Origin: DATBLE01 sp038248655
Lineage (GTDB): Bacteria; Actinomycetota; Thermoleophilia; Gaiellales; Gaiellaceae
Length of the DNA stretch: 26,523 bases
NCBI GenBank assembly: GCA_038248655.1
Contig: JBBRXG010000031.1
Span: forward strand, 1 to 26,523
Reading direction: 5' to 3'
A program made the position numbers and the translations under genes. This document shows, piece by piece, positions 17,100 through 23,001 of the stretch (position 1 is its first letter; each line of letters opens with the position of its first letter). Below the pieces are notes generated by a model that was not told the origin of the DNA, did not search any database, and saw nothing but the letters and a program-made list of their open reading frames with translations.

Positions 17100-17683
17100 T
17101 GAACGTCCTGCTGCTCGGGCCGCAGGGTTCCGGGAAGGGAACCCAGGCGAAGCTGATCGCCGAAACCTACGGTTTTCCCCACGTCGCCACCGGCGACATG
17201 ATCCGGGAGATGAAGGAGCTCGACACACCCGTCGGTCGCGAGGTGAAGGCGGTCTACGACGCGGGCGAGCTCGTCGACGACCGGCTGATGATCAGGATGA
17301 TCGCCGAGCGGCTCGATCGGGGCGACGCGATCTCCGGCTTCGTCCTCGACGGCTTCCCGCGGACGATGCCGCAGGCGGACGCGCTCGACGATCTGCTCCG
17401 TGAGCTGGGACGCGACCTCGACGTGGTCTTCGAGTTCCAGGCTCCCGACCGCGAGGTACTGCTCGAGCGGATGCTGAAGCGCGCAGCCGAGGAGAACCGG
17501 TCCGATGACACGCCGGAGGCGATCCATCGTCGGCTCGAGCTCTACGAGCAGCAGACGGCGCCGCTCGTCGAGTACTACCGAACGACCCGTGGCAACGTGG
17601 TCGGCATTCACGCCGACCGGGCGATCGAGCAGGTGTTCGCCGAGATTCGCGAGACCCTCGAGCAGGTGGCGGCCCGGTCGTGA
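17099..17683 (+). CDS. adk: Adenylate kinase (short-LID form)
   Basis: The enzyme interconverts ATP plus AMP and two ADP. The 194 residues include P-loop GPQGSGKGT (7-15), ATGDMIREM, and the AMP-binding motif DGFPRT (84-89). The LID region (about 127-146, KRAAEENRSDDTPEAIHRRL) is the short type without zinc cysteines. Its place between secY and map is usual in Gram-positive lineages. The ATG overlaps the secY stop by one base and the stop overlaps map (GTGA). Confidence 0.97.
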   Translation: MNVLLLGPQGSGKGTQAKLIAETYGFPHVATGDMIREMKELDTPVGREVKAVYDAGELVDDRLMIRMIAERLDRGDAISGFVLDGFPRTMPQADALDDLLRELGRDLDVVFEFQAPDREVLLERMLKRAAEENRSDDTPEAIHRRLELYEQQTAPLVEYYRTTRGNVVGIHADRAIEQVFAEIRETLEQVAARS

Positions 17684-18441
17684 TCATCCGCAAGTCGCCG
17701 GAGGAGATCGAGCGGATGGCGCGCGCGGGCCGCGTCGTCGCCGACACGCTGGCGCTGGTCGGGGAGCACGTGCGCCCGGGTGTGACCACCGCGGAGCTCG
17801 ATGCGGTCGCCGAGGAGTACATCGCCGGACAGGGCGGCCACCCGACCTTCAAGGGCTACCGCGGGTATCCGGCCGCGACGTGCATCTCGCCGAACGACAT
17901 GGTCGTGCACGGCATTCCCGGACCGTACGAGCTCGCCGAGTGGGACATCCTCTCCGTCGACATCGGCGTCACGCTCGACGGCTACGTCGGCGACTCGTCG
18001 TTCACGTTTCCGGTCGGCGAAATCTCCTCCGAGGCCGAGCGGCTGCTCGAGACCTGCCAGGCGGCGCTCGCCGCCGGTGTCGAGCGGTGCCGGCCGGGGA
18101 GCAGGCTCTCCGACATCTCGCATGCCGTCCAGGCCGTGACCGAGGCGGCCGGGTTCTCCGTCGTCCGCAGCCTCGTCGGGCACGGCGTCGGGCGGTCGAT
18201 GCACGAGGATCCGCAGATCCCCAACTACGGTGAGCCGGGCCGCGGCCCGCTCCTCGCCGAGGGGATGACCTTCGCGATCGAACCGATGATCAACGCTGGA
18301 CTGCCCGAGATCTACGTGCACGACGACGAATGGTCGATCTCGACCGCCGACGGCTCCCTGTCGGCCCATTTCGAGCACACCGTGGCCGTCACGGCGGGCG
18401 GTCCGCGCGTCCTGACGGCGGCAGCCGTTTTGCTACGATAG
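17680..18441 (+). CDS. map: Methionine aminopeptidase type I
   Basis: The enzyme removes N-terminal methionine from nascent proteins. The 253-residue pita-bread-fold protein keeps the metal ligands D94 (SVDIG), D105 (GDSSFTF), H168 (GHGVGR), E201 (AIEPM) and E232 (HFEHTV), plus catalytic H78 (VVHGIP). It lacks the N-terminal SH3-binding-type extension. The GTG start overlaps the adk stop by 4 nt. The last codons contain a probable promoter for the next gene set. Confidence 0.97.
   Translation: MIIRKSPEEIERMARAGRVVADTLALVGEHVRPGVTTAELDAVAEEYIAGQGGHPTFKGYRGYPAATCISPNDMVVHGIPGPYELAEWDILSVDIGVTLDGYVGDSSFTFPVGEISSEAERLLETCQAALAAGVERCRPGSRLSDISHAVQAVTEAAGFSVVRSLVGHGVGRSMHEDPQIPNYGEPGRGPLLAEGMTFAIEPMINAGLPEIYVHDDEWSISTADGSLSAHFEHTVAVTAGGPRVLTAAAVLLR
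18412..18439 (+). promoter_or_regulatory. Possible promoter for infA-rpmJ-rpsM-rpsK-rpsD-rpoA-rplQ
   Basis: CTGACG (18412-18417) and TACGAT (18434-18439) are 16 nt apart, at the very end of map. The start of transcription would fall near 18446, at the foot of the hairpin at 18447. A separate promoter before infA is plausible by analogy with other actinobacteria. Confidence 0.4.
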
Positions 18442-18446
18442 TCCCT

Positions 18447-18477
18447 CACGGCGCAGCCGCCGCTGTGCCGTGCTTTT
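18447..18477 (+). terminator. Hairpin plus short T run between map and infA
   Basis: CACGGCGCAG (18447-18456) and CTGTGCCGTG (18463-18472) form a 10-bp stem with one G-U pair and loop CCGCCG, followed by CTTTT (18473-18477). It is the only hairpin in the operon followed by a T run. It could terminate or attenuate read-through from map, or fold at the 5' end of the infA transcript. Confidence 0.5.
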
Positions 18478-18528
18478 CATTGTCGATCGTGCTCACCGCG
18501 CTCCAGGGCGCGGTCCGTGTGAGGAAGG

Positions 18529-18633
18529 ATGGCGGTCAAGGAAGAGAAGATCCAGGTCGAAGGCAGAGGTCGTCGAGGCGCCGTCCAGGCGTACGACCTG
18601 TCCAGGGGCCGCATCACCTACCGCTACCGATGA
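18529..18633 (+). pseudogene. infA: Translation initiation factor IF-1, internally deleted
   Basis: The 34-residue frame begins MAVKEEKIQVEG, the normal IF-1 N-terminus, and ends YDLSRGRITYRYR, the normal C-terminus. IF-1 is about 72 residues; the OB-fold middle is missing. Between the ends the DNA reads as EVVEA only after skipping one base (A at 18565), so there is a one-base insertion plus loss of roughly 38 codons, with the final frame restored. GAGGAAGG gives ATG 18529 a good Shine-Dalgarno, and rpmJ overlaps its stop (ATGA), so the locus is in its normal place. IF-1 is essential in most bacteria, so another copy or an assembly fault is expected. Confidence 0.8.
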
Positions 18634-18743
18634 AGGTCAGAGCATCCGTCAAGCCCATGTGCGAGCGCTGCCGCGTGATCAAGCGGCACGGAACGACCAT
18701 GGTCATCTGCATCAACCCGCGACACAAGCAGAGGCAGGGCTGA
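18630..18743 (+). CDS. rpmJ: 50S ribosomal protein L36
   Basis: The 37-residue protein is the zinc-binding form: MKVRASVKPMCERCRVIKRH with C11, C14, C27 and H32, ending NPRHKQRQG. L36 is the smallest 50S protein. The ATG overlaps the infA stop (ATGA) and rpsM starts 1 nt after its stop. Confidence 0.96.
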   Translation: MKVRASVKPMCERCRVIKRHGTTMVICINPRHKQRQG

Positions 18744-18744
18744 A

Positions 18745-19122
18745 GTGGCACGCATCGCCGGCGTCAATCTCCCCAATCAGAAGCGGCTCGAGATCGGGCT
18801 GACCTACATCTACGGGATCGGTCAGCCGACCGCGCTCGAGATCTGCGCAGCGCTCGGGCTCTCCCCGGACACGAAGATCCGCGATCTCACCGACGAGGAG
18901 GTCACGAAGCTCCAGCGGCACATCGACGAGGAGCACCAGGTCGAGGGCGATCTTCGGCGCGAGCGCCAGCAGTCGGTCAAGCGGCTGATCGAGATCGGCG
19001 CCTACCGCGGCCTCCGCCACCGGCGTGGGCTTCCCGTCAACGGGCAGCGGACGAAGACGAACGCGCGGACGCGCAAGGGGCCGAAGAAGACCGTCGGCCG
19101 CGGCAAGAAGGCGAAGGTCTAG
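18745..19122 (+). CDS. rpsM: 30S ribosomal protein S13
   Basis: The 125-residue protein has MARIAGVNLPNQKRLEIGLT, YIYGIG, GAYRGLRHRRGLPVNGQRTK and TNARTRKGPKKTVGRGKKAK. S13 forms the head bridges to the 50S subunit. The GTG start at 18745 follows rpmJ by one base, and rpsK begins directly after the stop. Confidence 0.97.
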   Translation: MARIAGVNLPNQKRLEIGLTYIYGIGQPTALEICAALGLSPDTKIRDLTDEEVTKLQRHIDEEHQVEGDLRRERQQSVKRLIEIGAYRGLRHRRGLPVNGQRTKTNARTRKGPKKTVGRGKKAKV

Positions 19123-19527
19123 ATGGCGCCTCCTCGTCGCGCGGCGACCCGCGGTCGCACCCGCCGCCGCGTCAAGAAGAACATTGCGATCGGCCAGGCG
19201 CACATCAAGACCTCGTTCAACAACACGATCGTCTGCCTGACGGACAAGGAAGGAAACGTGATCGTCTGGGAGTCGGCGGGCTCCGCCGGCTTCAAGGGCT
19301 CGCGGAAGTCGACGCCGTTCGCCGCCCAGGTGACCGCCGACGCCGCGGCCCGCAAGGGGATGGAGCACGGTCTGCAGAAGGTGGAGGTGTTCGTGAAGGG
19401 TCCCGGCTCCGGCCGCGAGACGGCGATCCGCTCGCTCCAGGCCGCGGGCCTCGAGATTCTCGGCGTCCGCGACGTCACCCCGCAGGCCCACAACGGGGTG
19501 CGGCAGAAGAAGAGGCGGAGGGTCTGA
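19123..19527 (+). CDS. rpsK: 30S ribosomal protein S11
   Basis: The 134-residue protein contains IGQAHIKTSFNNTIVCLTD, WESAGSAGFKGSRKSTPFAA and the C-terminal DVTPQAHNGVRQKKRRRV. S11 lies on the 30S platform near the E-site mRNA. The ATG directly follows the rpsM stop. The stop TGA shares an A with the ATG of a 56-codon ORF that spans the whole gap to rpsD. Confidence 0.97.
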   Translation: MAPPRRAATRGRTRRRVKKNIAIGQAHIKTSFNNTIVCLTDKEGNVIVWESAGSAGFKGSRKSTPFAAQVTADAAARKGMEHGLQKVEVFVKGPGSGRETAIRSLQAAGLEILGVRDVTPQAHNGVRQKKRRRV

Positions 19528-19697
19528 TGACTGCGTCCCCCATCCGCCTACCTCGCACCCGCCGGGGCGCTGCAAAGCTCCCGCTGGCGGCGTCCTCGGT
19601 CGCGTCCGTAGCCTCCGGCTACGCGCGCTCCCTGCGTCCTTGCCAACGAGGCTTTTCGCGGCTGGCGGGCACGATTCAGTCGGAAGGGGAACGCTGA
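19527..19697 (+). other. Candidate bridge ORF, 56 codons (rpsK to rpsD)
   Basis: ATG 19527 shares its A with the rpsK stop (TGATG); the frame stays open for 56 codons and ends at TGA 19695-19697, sharing its A with the rpsD start (TGATG). It begins MTASPIRLPRTRRGAAKLPL and is Arg/Ala/Ser-rich with no recognised domain. Third-position GC is about 75%, lower than in neighbouring genes, so ordinary protein-coding selection is doubtful. A 7-bp hairpin (CGTAGCC, TCC, GGCTACG; 19607-19623) lies inside. Confidence 0.35.
19607..19623 (+). repeat. Hairpin in the rpsK-rpsD spacer
   Basis: CGTAGCC (19607-19613) and GGCTACG (19617-19623) pair over 7 bp around loop TCC, and CGCG sequences flank the stem. 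CCTCC across the loop is complementary to a Shine-Dalgarno. No T run follows. Confidence 0.5.
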
Positions 19698-20317
19698 TGG
19701 CTCGCGACCGCAGCCCGAAATGCAAGCAGTGCCGTCGCGAGGGGATGAAGCTGTTCCTCAAGGGCGAGCGCTGCCTGACCGAGAAGTGCGCGATCGAGCG
19801 CCGCAGCTACCCGCCGGGCGAGCACGGCCGGGGGCGCATCAAGCAGTCGGAGTATCTGCTGCAGCTGCGCGAGAAGCAGAAGGCGCGCCGGTACTACGGG
19901 CTGCTCGAGAAGCAGTTCCGGACGTACTACGAGAAGGCCTCGAAGAGCTCCGGAATCACGGGCGAGAGCCTGCTTCGCATGCTGGAGACGCGCCTCGACA
20001 ACGTCGTCTACCGGCTCGGCTTCGCCGCTTCGCGCGCGCAGTCCCGTCAGCTAGTGCGTCACGGCCACTTCCAGGTCAACGGCCGGCGCGTGAACATCCC
20101 CAGCTACCAGGTCAAGCCGAACGACGTGATCACGATGCGAACCGGCTCCTCGGCCGAGCAGGTCGTGCGCGACGCGACCGACCTGACCGCCTCGGTCGCC
20201 CCGTGGCTCCAGGCCGACCACGACGGGCTGACCGGCAAGATCCTGAAGTGGCCCGACCGGGGCGAGATCGACACCCCGGTGCAGGAGTCGCTCATCGTCG
20301 AGCTCTATTCCAAGTGA
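19697..20317 (+). CDS. rpsD: 30S ribosomal protein S4 (zinc form)
   Basis: The 206-residue protein starts MARDRSPKCKQCRREGMKLF with zinc cysteines C9, C12, C26 and C31, and has the S4 domain (RLDNVVYRLGFAASRAQSRQ, HGHFQVNGRRVNIPSYQVK). S4 starts 30S assembly and represses the alpha operon in E. coli. GGAAGGGGAA supports ATG 19697, which also overlaps the upstream ORF stop. The rpsD stop TGA (20315-20317) lies inside a perfect 15-bp palindrome. Confidence 0.97.
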   Translation: MARDRSPKCKQCRREGMKLFLKGERCLTEKCAIERRSYPPGEHGRGRIKQSEYLLQLREKQKARRYYGLLEKQFRTYYEKASKSSGITGESLLRMLETRLDNVVYRLGFAASRAQSRQLVRHGHFQVNGRRVNIPSYQVKPNDVITMRTGSSAEQVVRDATDLTASVAPWLQADHDGLTGKILKWPDRGEIDTPVQESLIVELYSK

Positions 20318-20339
20318 TTCTGCGAATCACTTGGAATAG
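20305..20339 (+). repeat. Stop-codon palindrome at the end of rpsD
   Basis: CTATTCCAAGTGATT (20305-20319) and AATCACTTGGAATAG (20325-20339) pair perfectly over 15 bp around CTGCG; the rpsD stop TGA is in the left arm. The right arm is an inverted copy of the last rpsD codons. GGAAAT follows rather than a T run. Confidence 0.85.
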
Positions 20340-20442
20340 GAAATCTCAAGCTGTCTTTGAAAACCGCTGTTTCGAAAACCGAGAGGGGGTATCTAGCGGA
20401 ACGCGAAGCGCTCCGCTAGGGACGAATTGGCAACTCGCATGA
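20314..20442 (+). other. Candidate bridge ORF, 42 codons (rpsD to rpoA)
   Basis: GTG 20314 overlaps the rpsD stop (GTGA). The frame starts MILRITWNRKSQAVFENRCF and ends at TGA 20440-20442, overlapping the rpoA ATG (ATGA). It is relatively AT-rich and not recognised. rpoA has no good Shine-Dalgarno of its own, so this ORF could supply its ribosomes. Confidence 0.4.
20393..20419 (+). repeat. Hairpin upstream of rpoA
   Basis: CTAGCGGA (20393-20400) pairs with TCCGCTAG (20412-20419), and inside it CGC (20402-20404) pairs with GCG (20408-20410) around GAA after an A-C mismatch. It lies 20 nt before the rpoA start. Like the rplN palindrome it is bounded by CTAG. Confidence 0.65.
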
Positions 20443-21413
20443 TGGAATTCCAGGTTCCGAAGATCGTCCACGAGGAGGTCGACGACCTCCGTGGCATCTT
20501 CGTGATCGAGCCGCTCGACCGCGGCTTCGGCTACACCTTCGGCAACTCGCTGCGCCGCGTGCTGCTCTCCTCGCTCGAGGGCGCCGCCGTCACCTCGGTG
20601 AAGATCGAGGGCGTCGCGCACGAGTTCACGACGCTGCCGGGCGTCCGCGAGGACGTCACCGACATCATCCTCAATCTCAAGAACATGATCTGCCGGCTGC
20701 ACGGCGAGTAGCCGGACGTCGAGGTGCGGCTCCAGAAGAAGGGCCCGGGTCAGGTCAAGGCCTCGGACATCCAGGCACCCGCCGATCTCGAGATCCTCAA
20801 CCCGGATCTCGAGATCGCCAATCTCGCCGAGAAGGGCAAGCTCGAGCTGACGCTGACCATCGGCCGTGGCCGCGGCTACGTACCGAGCGAGTTGAACCGC
20901 GGGCCGGAGCACACGATCGGTGTGATCCCGATCGACTCGATGTTCTCGCCCGTTCGCCGGGTGACGTACGACGTCGACGCGGCGCGCGTCGGCCAGCGCA
21001 CCGACTACGACAAGCTGCGGATGGATATCACCACCGATGGGTCGATCGACCCGCGCGAGGCAATCGGCCAGGCGGCCGAGATCCTGATCCGCCAGCTCGC
21101 GATCTTCACCGACATCGAGAAGATGGAAGGCTTCGGAGAGGCGGCGGCGGCGGCCGACGGCGGCGGGCCCGCAGAGCCGTCGCTCGCGCACGGGATGGAG
21201 AACTTCCCGATCGAGGAGCTCGAGCTCGGAGTCCGCTCGTACAACTGCCTCAAGCGGGTGGGTATCGAGACGATCGGCGACCTGGTGATGAAGTCCGAGA
21301 CCGAGCTGGCTGCGATCCCCAACTTCGGCAAGAAGTCGATCGAGGAGGTCAAGGAGACGCTCGCCACGCACGGACTGCGGCTGCGCGGCGACAACGGGGG
21401 CATCGAGGAGTGA
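20439..21413 (+). CDS. rpoA: RNA polymerase alpha subunit, interrupted by an in-frame TAG
   Basis: Both halves are clear RpoA in one frame. The N-terminal domain has EPLDRGFGYTFGNSLRRVLL, continuing after the stop with KKGPGQVKASDIQAP, GRGRGYVP and TDGSIDPREAIGQAA. The C-terminal domain has LELGVRSYNCLKRVGIETIG and PNFGKKSIEEVKETLA. Codon 91 (20709-20711) is TAG, between RLHGE and PDVEVRL; without it the protein would be 324 residues. A CAG-to-TAG change would account for it. Restart at GTG 20724 would lack a Shine-Dalgarno. As rpoA is essential, sequence error, readthrough or a second copy must be considered. The stop overlaps rplQ (GTGA). Confidence 0.92.
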
Positions 21414-21889
21414 GGCACCACCGTGCCGGCAAGAAGCTCGGCCGCGACGCCTCGCACCGCAAGGCGCTGTATGCGAACCTCGCAGGCGCGCTGATCGAGC
21501 ACGGCCGGATCAAGACGACGGTGACGAAGGCGAAAGCGGTCCGGCCGATCGCCGAGCAGATGATCACCCTCGGCCGGCGCGGCGACCTGCATGCGCGACG
21601 GCAGGCGATTGCGTTCCTGCGCTCGCAGGAGGTCGTCCACAAGCTGTTCGCCGAGGTTGCGCCCCGCTTCACCGCCCGGCCCGGCGGCTATTCACGGATC
21701 GTCCGCATCGGTCCCCGACCCGGCGATGCCGCCGAGATGGCCTACCTCGAGCTGGTCGACTTCTCGGCGGAGGAGCAGGCCGAGGAGAAGGCGGAACGCC
21801 GCCGGCTGCGCCTGCGGCGCCGCCAGAAGGCAGAGGACCGCGCCGAGGCCGCAGTTGCCGACGCCGAAGTCCCGGCCGCGTCCACCTAG
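21410..21889 (+). CDS. rplQ: 50S ribosomal protein L17
   Basis: The 159-residue protein starts MRHHRAGKKLGRDASHRKAL and has EHGRIKTTVTKAKAVRPIAE and YSRIVRIGPRPGDAAEMAYL, diagnostic of L17, located near the tunnel exit. A tail of about 35 charged Glu/Arg/Ala residues extends it beyond the usual 115-125. The GTG start overlaps the rpoA stop. It ends the ribosomal cluster; a 215-nt spacer follows. Confidence 0.96.
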   Translation: MRHHRAGKKLGRDASHRKALYANLAGALIEHGRIKTTVTKAKAVRPIAEQMITLGRRGDLHARRQAIAFLRSQEVVHKLFAEVAPRFTARPGGYSRIVRIGPRPGDAAEMAYLELVDFSAEEQAEEKAERRRLRLRRRQKAEDRAEAAVADAEVPAAST

Positions 21890-22104
21890 CCCGCCGGCAG
21901 ACCAAGGAGCTCGACCCAGATCGGCGGGTCGGCATGCTCGTACCTCTGTGGACGAAGTGTTCCAGTTTTGCTTCCAGTCCAGTCTCAGAGACTGGGTGGG
22001 AAACGTCACGAAGAACGACATGGCTCCTCGCCGAGGCAGTCGACTTCATCGACCAGAGCATCCCGGCGCGCAGCGGCTGACTCAGAGCCTCCTGCTGGAG
22101 GCTC
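21890..22104. other. Spacer after rplQ with two hairpins
   Basis: No convincing gene is seen; a 48-codon frame at 21934-22080 has no recognisable product. CCAGTCT (21979-21985) and AGACTGG (21989-21995) form a 7-bp stem without a T run, possibly the 3' end of the ribosomal transcript. GAGCCTCC (22085-22092) and GGAGGCTC (22097-22104) form an 8-bp stem that ends on the base before the ATG at 22105 and pairs the Shine-Dalgarno GGAGG with CCTCC. Confidence 0.5.
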
Positions 22105-22418
22105 ATGCCGGAAAGGCAGCGCTTCTCAGCGCTGCCTGACCCGAGCGGTCGGCGGCTGCTCGAGTCCCTGGCCGGCCGCGAGTCGGCCTGGCTGACCGAG
22201 CTCGCCGCGCAGTTCGCGCTGACCAGGCAGGCCGTGTCCAGGCACCCGGGAGCCCCGGGCACGCCGGGCTGGTCGAAGCGAGGCGCGTAGGCCGGGAGAC
22301 GCGGTATCGGCTGACTCCGGAGCGGCTCGGAGAGGCGGTGGCGTGGATGGACCGGATCGGCGACCAGTGGGACGAGCGGCTCGCGCATCTGCGCAACCAC
22401 CTCGCTAGCTCTCGGTGA
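22105..22418 (+). pseudogene. ArsR-like winged-helix regulator with 1-nt frameshift
   Basis: The frame from ATG 22105 gives MPERQRFSALPDPSGRRLLE and the helix-turn-helix LTELAAQFALTRQAVSRH, typical of ArsR-type repressors. It then shifts: HAGLVEARRVGRETRYRLTP and the C-terminal DRIGDQWDERLAHLRNHLA continue in another frame to TGA at 22416-22418. A single base is missing between about 22246 and 22262; the original frame ends at TAG near 22290. Restored, it would be about 103 residues, similar to small ArsR regulators of AHSA1/SRPBCC neighbours, though no such gene lies beside it. Its 3' end overlaps the cyclophilin gene on the other strand. Confidence 0.65.
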
Positions 22419-23001
22419 GCGTCGCCTTCTCGATCACGATCTTCTTCGTGGGTTGCTCGGTCGCCGGGTCTCCCAGCCGGCCGATCTTCTCGACCACCGC
22501 CATCCCGCTCGACACCTTGCCGAGCAGCGCGTAGTCGGGCGGGAGTCCGATGTCGTCGCCGGTGACGACGAAGAACTGGCTGCCGGACGTGCCGGGCGGT
22601 TCGTTGCCGGCCTTCGCCATCGCGACCACGCCCTTCGTGTACTTGTGCGTCGGACGGCGGCACGTCCACCGTCGTATAGCCGGGCCCGCCGGTGCCGTCG
22701 CCGTTCGGATCGCCGCCCGGGATCACGAATCCGGGCACGATCCGGTGGAAGGTGAGGCCGTCGAAGAACCCTTTCCGGATCAGGGCGGCAAACGAGGCGG
22801 TCGTGTTCGGCGAGTCCTTCACGTCGAGATCGAACGAGAAGGTGCCCTCGTTCGTTCTCAAGGTCACGACGTAGGACCTCGAGGCGTCCAGGCAGGTCGG
22901 TCTCCCGCCTCCGTGTTCTTGCCGCCGCCCCGGCAACCCGCGGCCGGCAGGACCACCGCGGCGAGTGCGAGGATCGGGACGATGCGCCTGAGGCTCGTCA
23001 T
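22405..23001 (-). pseudogene. Cyclophilin-type peptidyl-prolyl isomerase lipoprotein, two compensating frameshifts
   Basis: The N-terminus from ATG 23001 is a lipoprotein signal peptide (MTSLRRIVPILALAAVVLPA followed by AGC; lipid-attachment cysteine at residue 22). The isomerase domain is recognisable from SYVVTLRTNEGTFSFDL, FHRIVPGFVIPGGDPNGDG, GSQFFVVTGDD and DYALLGKV. The first and last parts share one frame, but the middle (about 22900-22645) is in another, so one indel near the signal-peptide junction and an opposite one near 22650 cancel out. The total would be 198 residues. Cyclophilins help proline-limited folding; this one would sit on the outer face of the membrane. It runs divergently from truA with its start inside truA. 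Confidence 0.75.

Noticed and set aside
15462..17228. 588-codon open frame antisense to rplO and secY
   Set aside because: Arg/Asp/Glu-rich mirror of SecY codons; no recognisable fold.
20709..20711. Reassignment of TAG to an amino acid
   Set aside because: TAG is the terminal codon of many intact genes in the window, in the right place each time.
21934..22080. 48-codon ORF in the rplQ-arsR spacer
   Set aside because: No Shine-Dalgarno, no coupling to neighbours, no recognisable product and mixed codon use.
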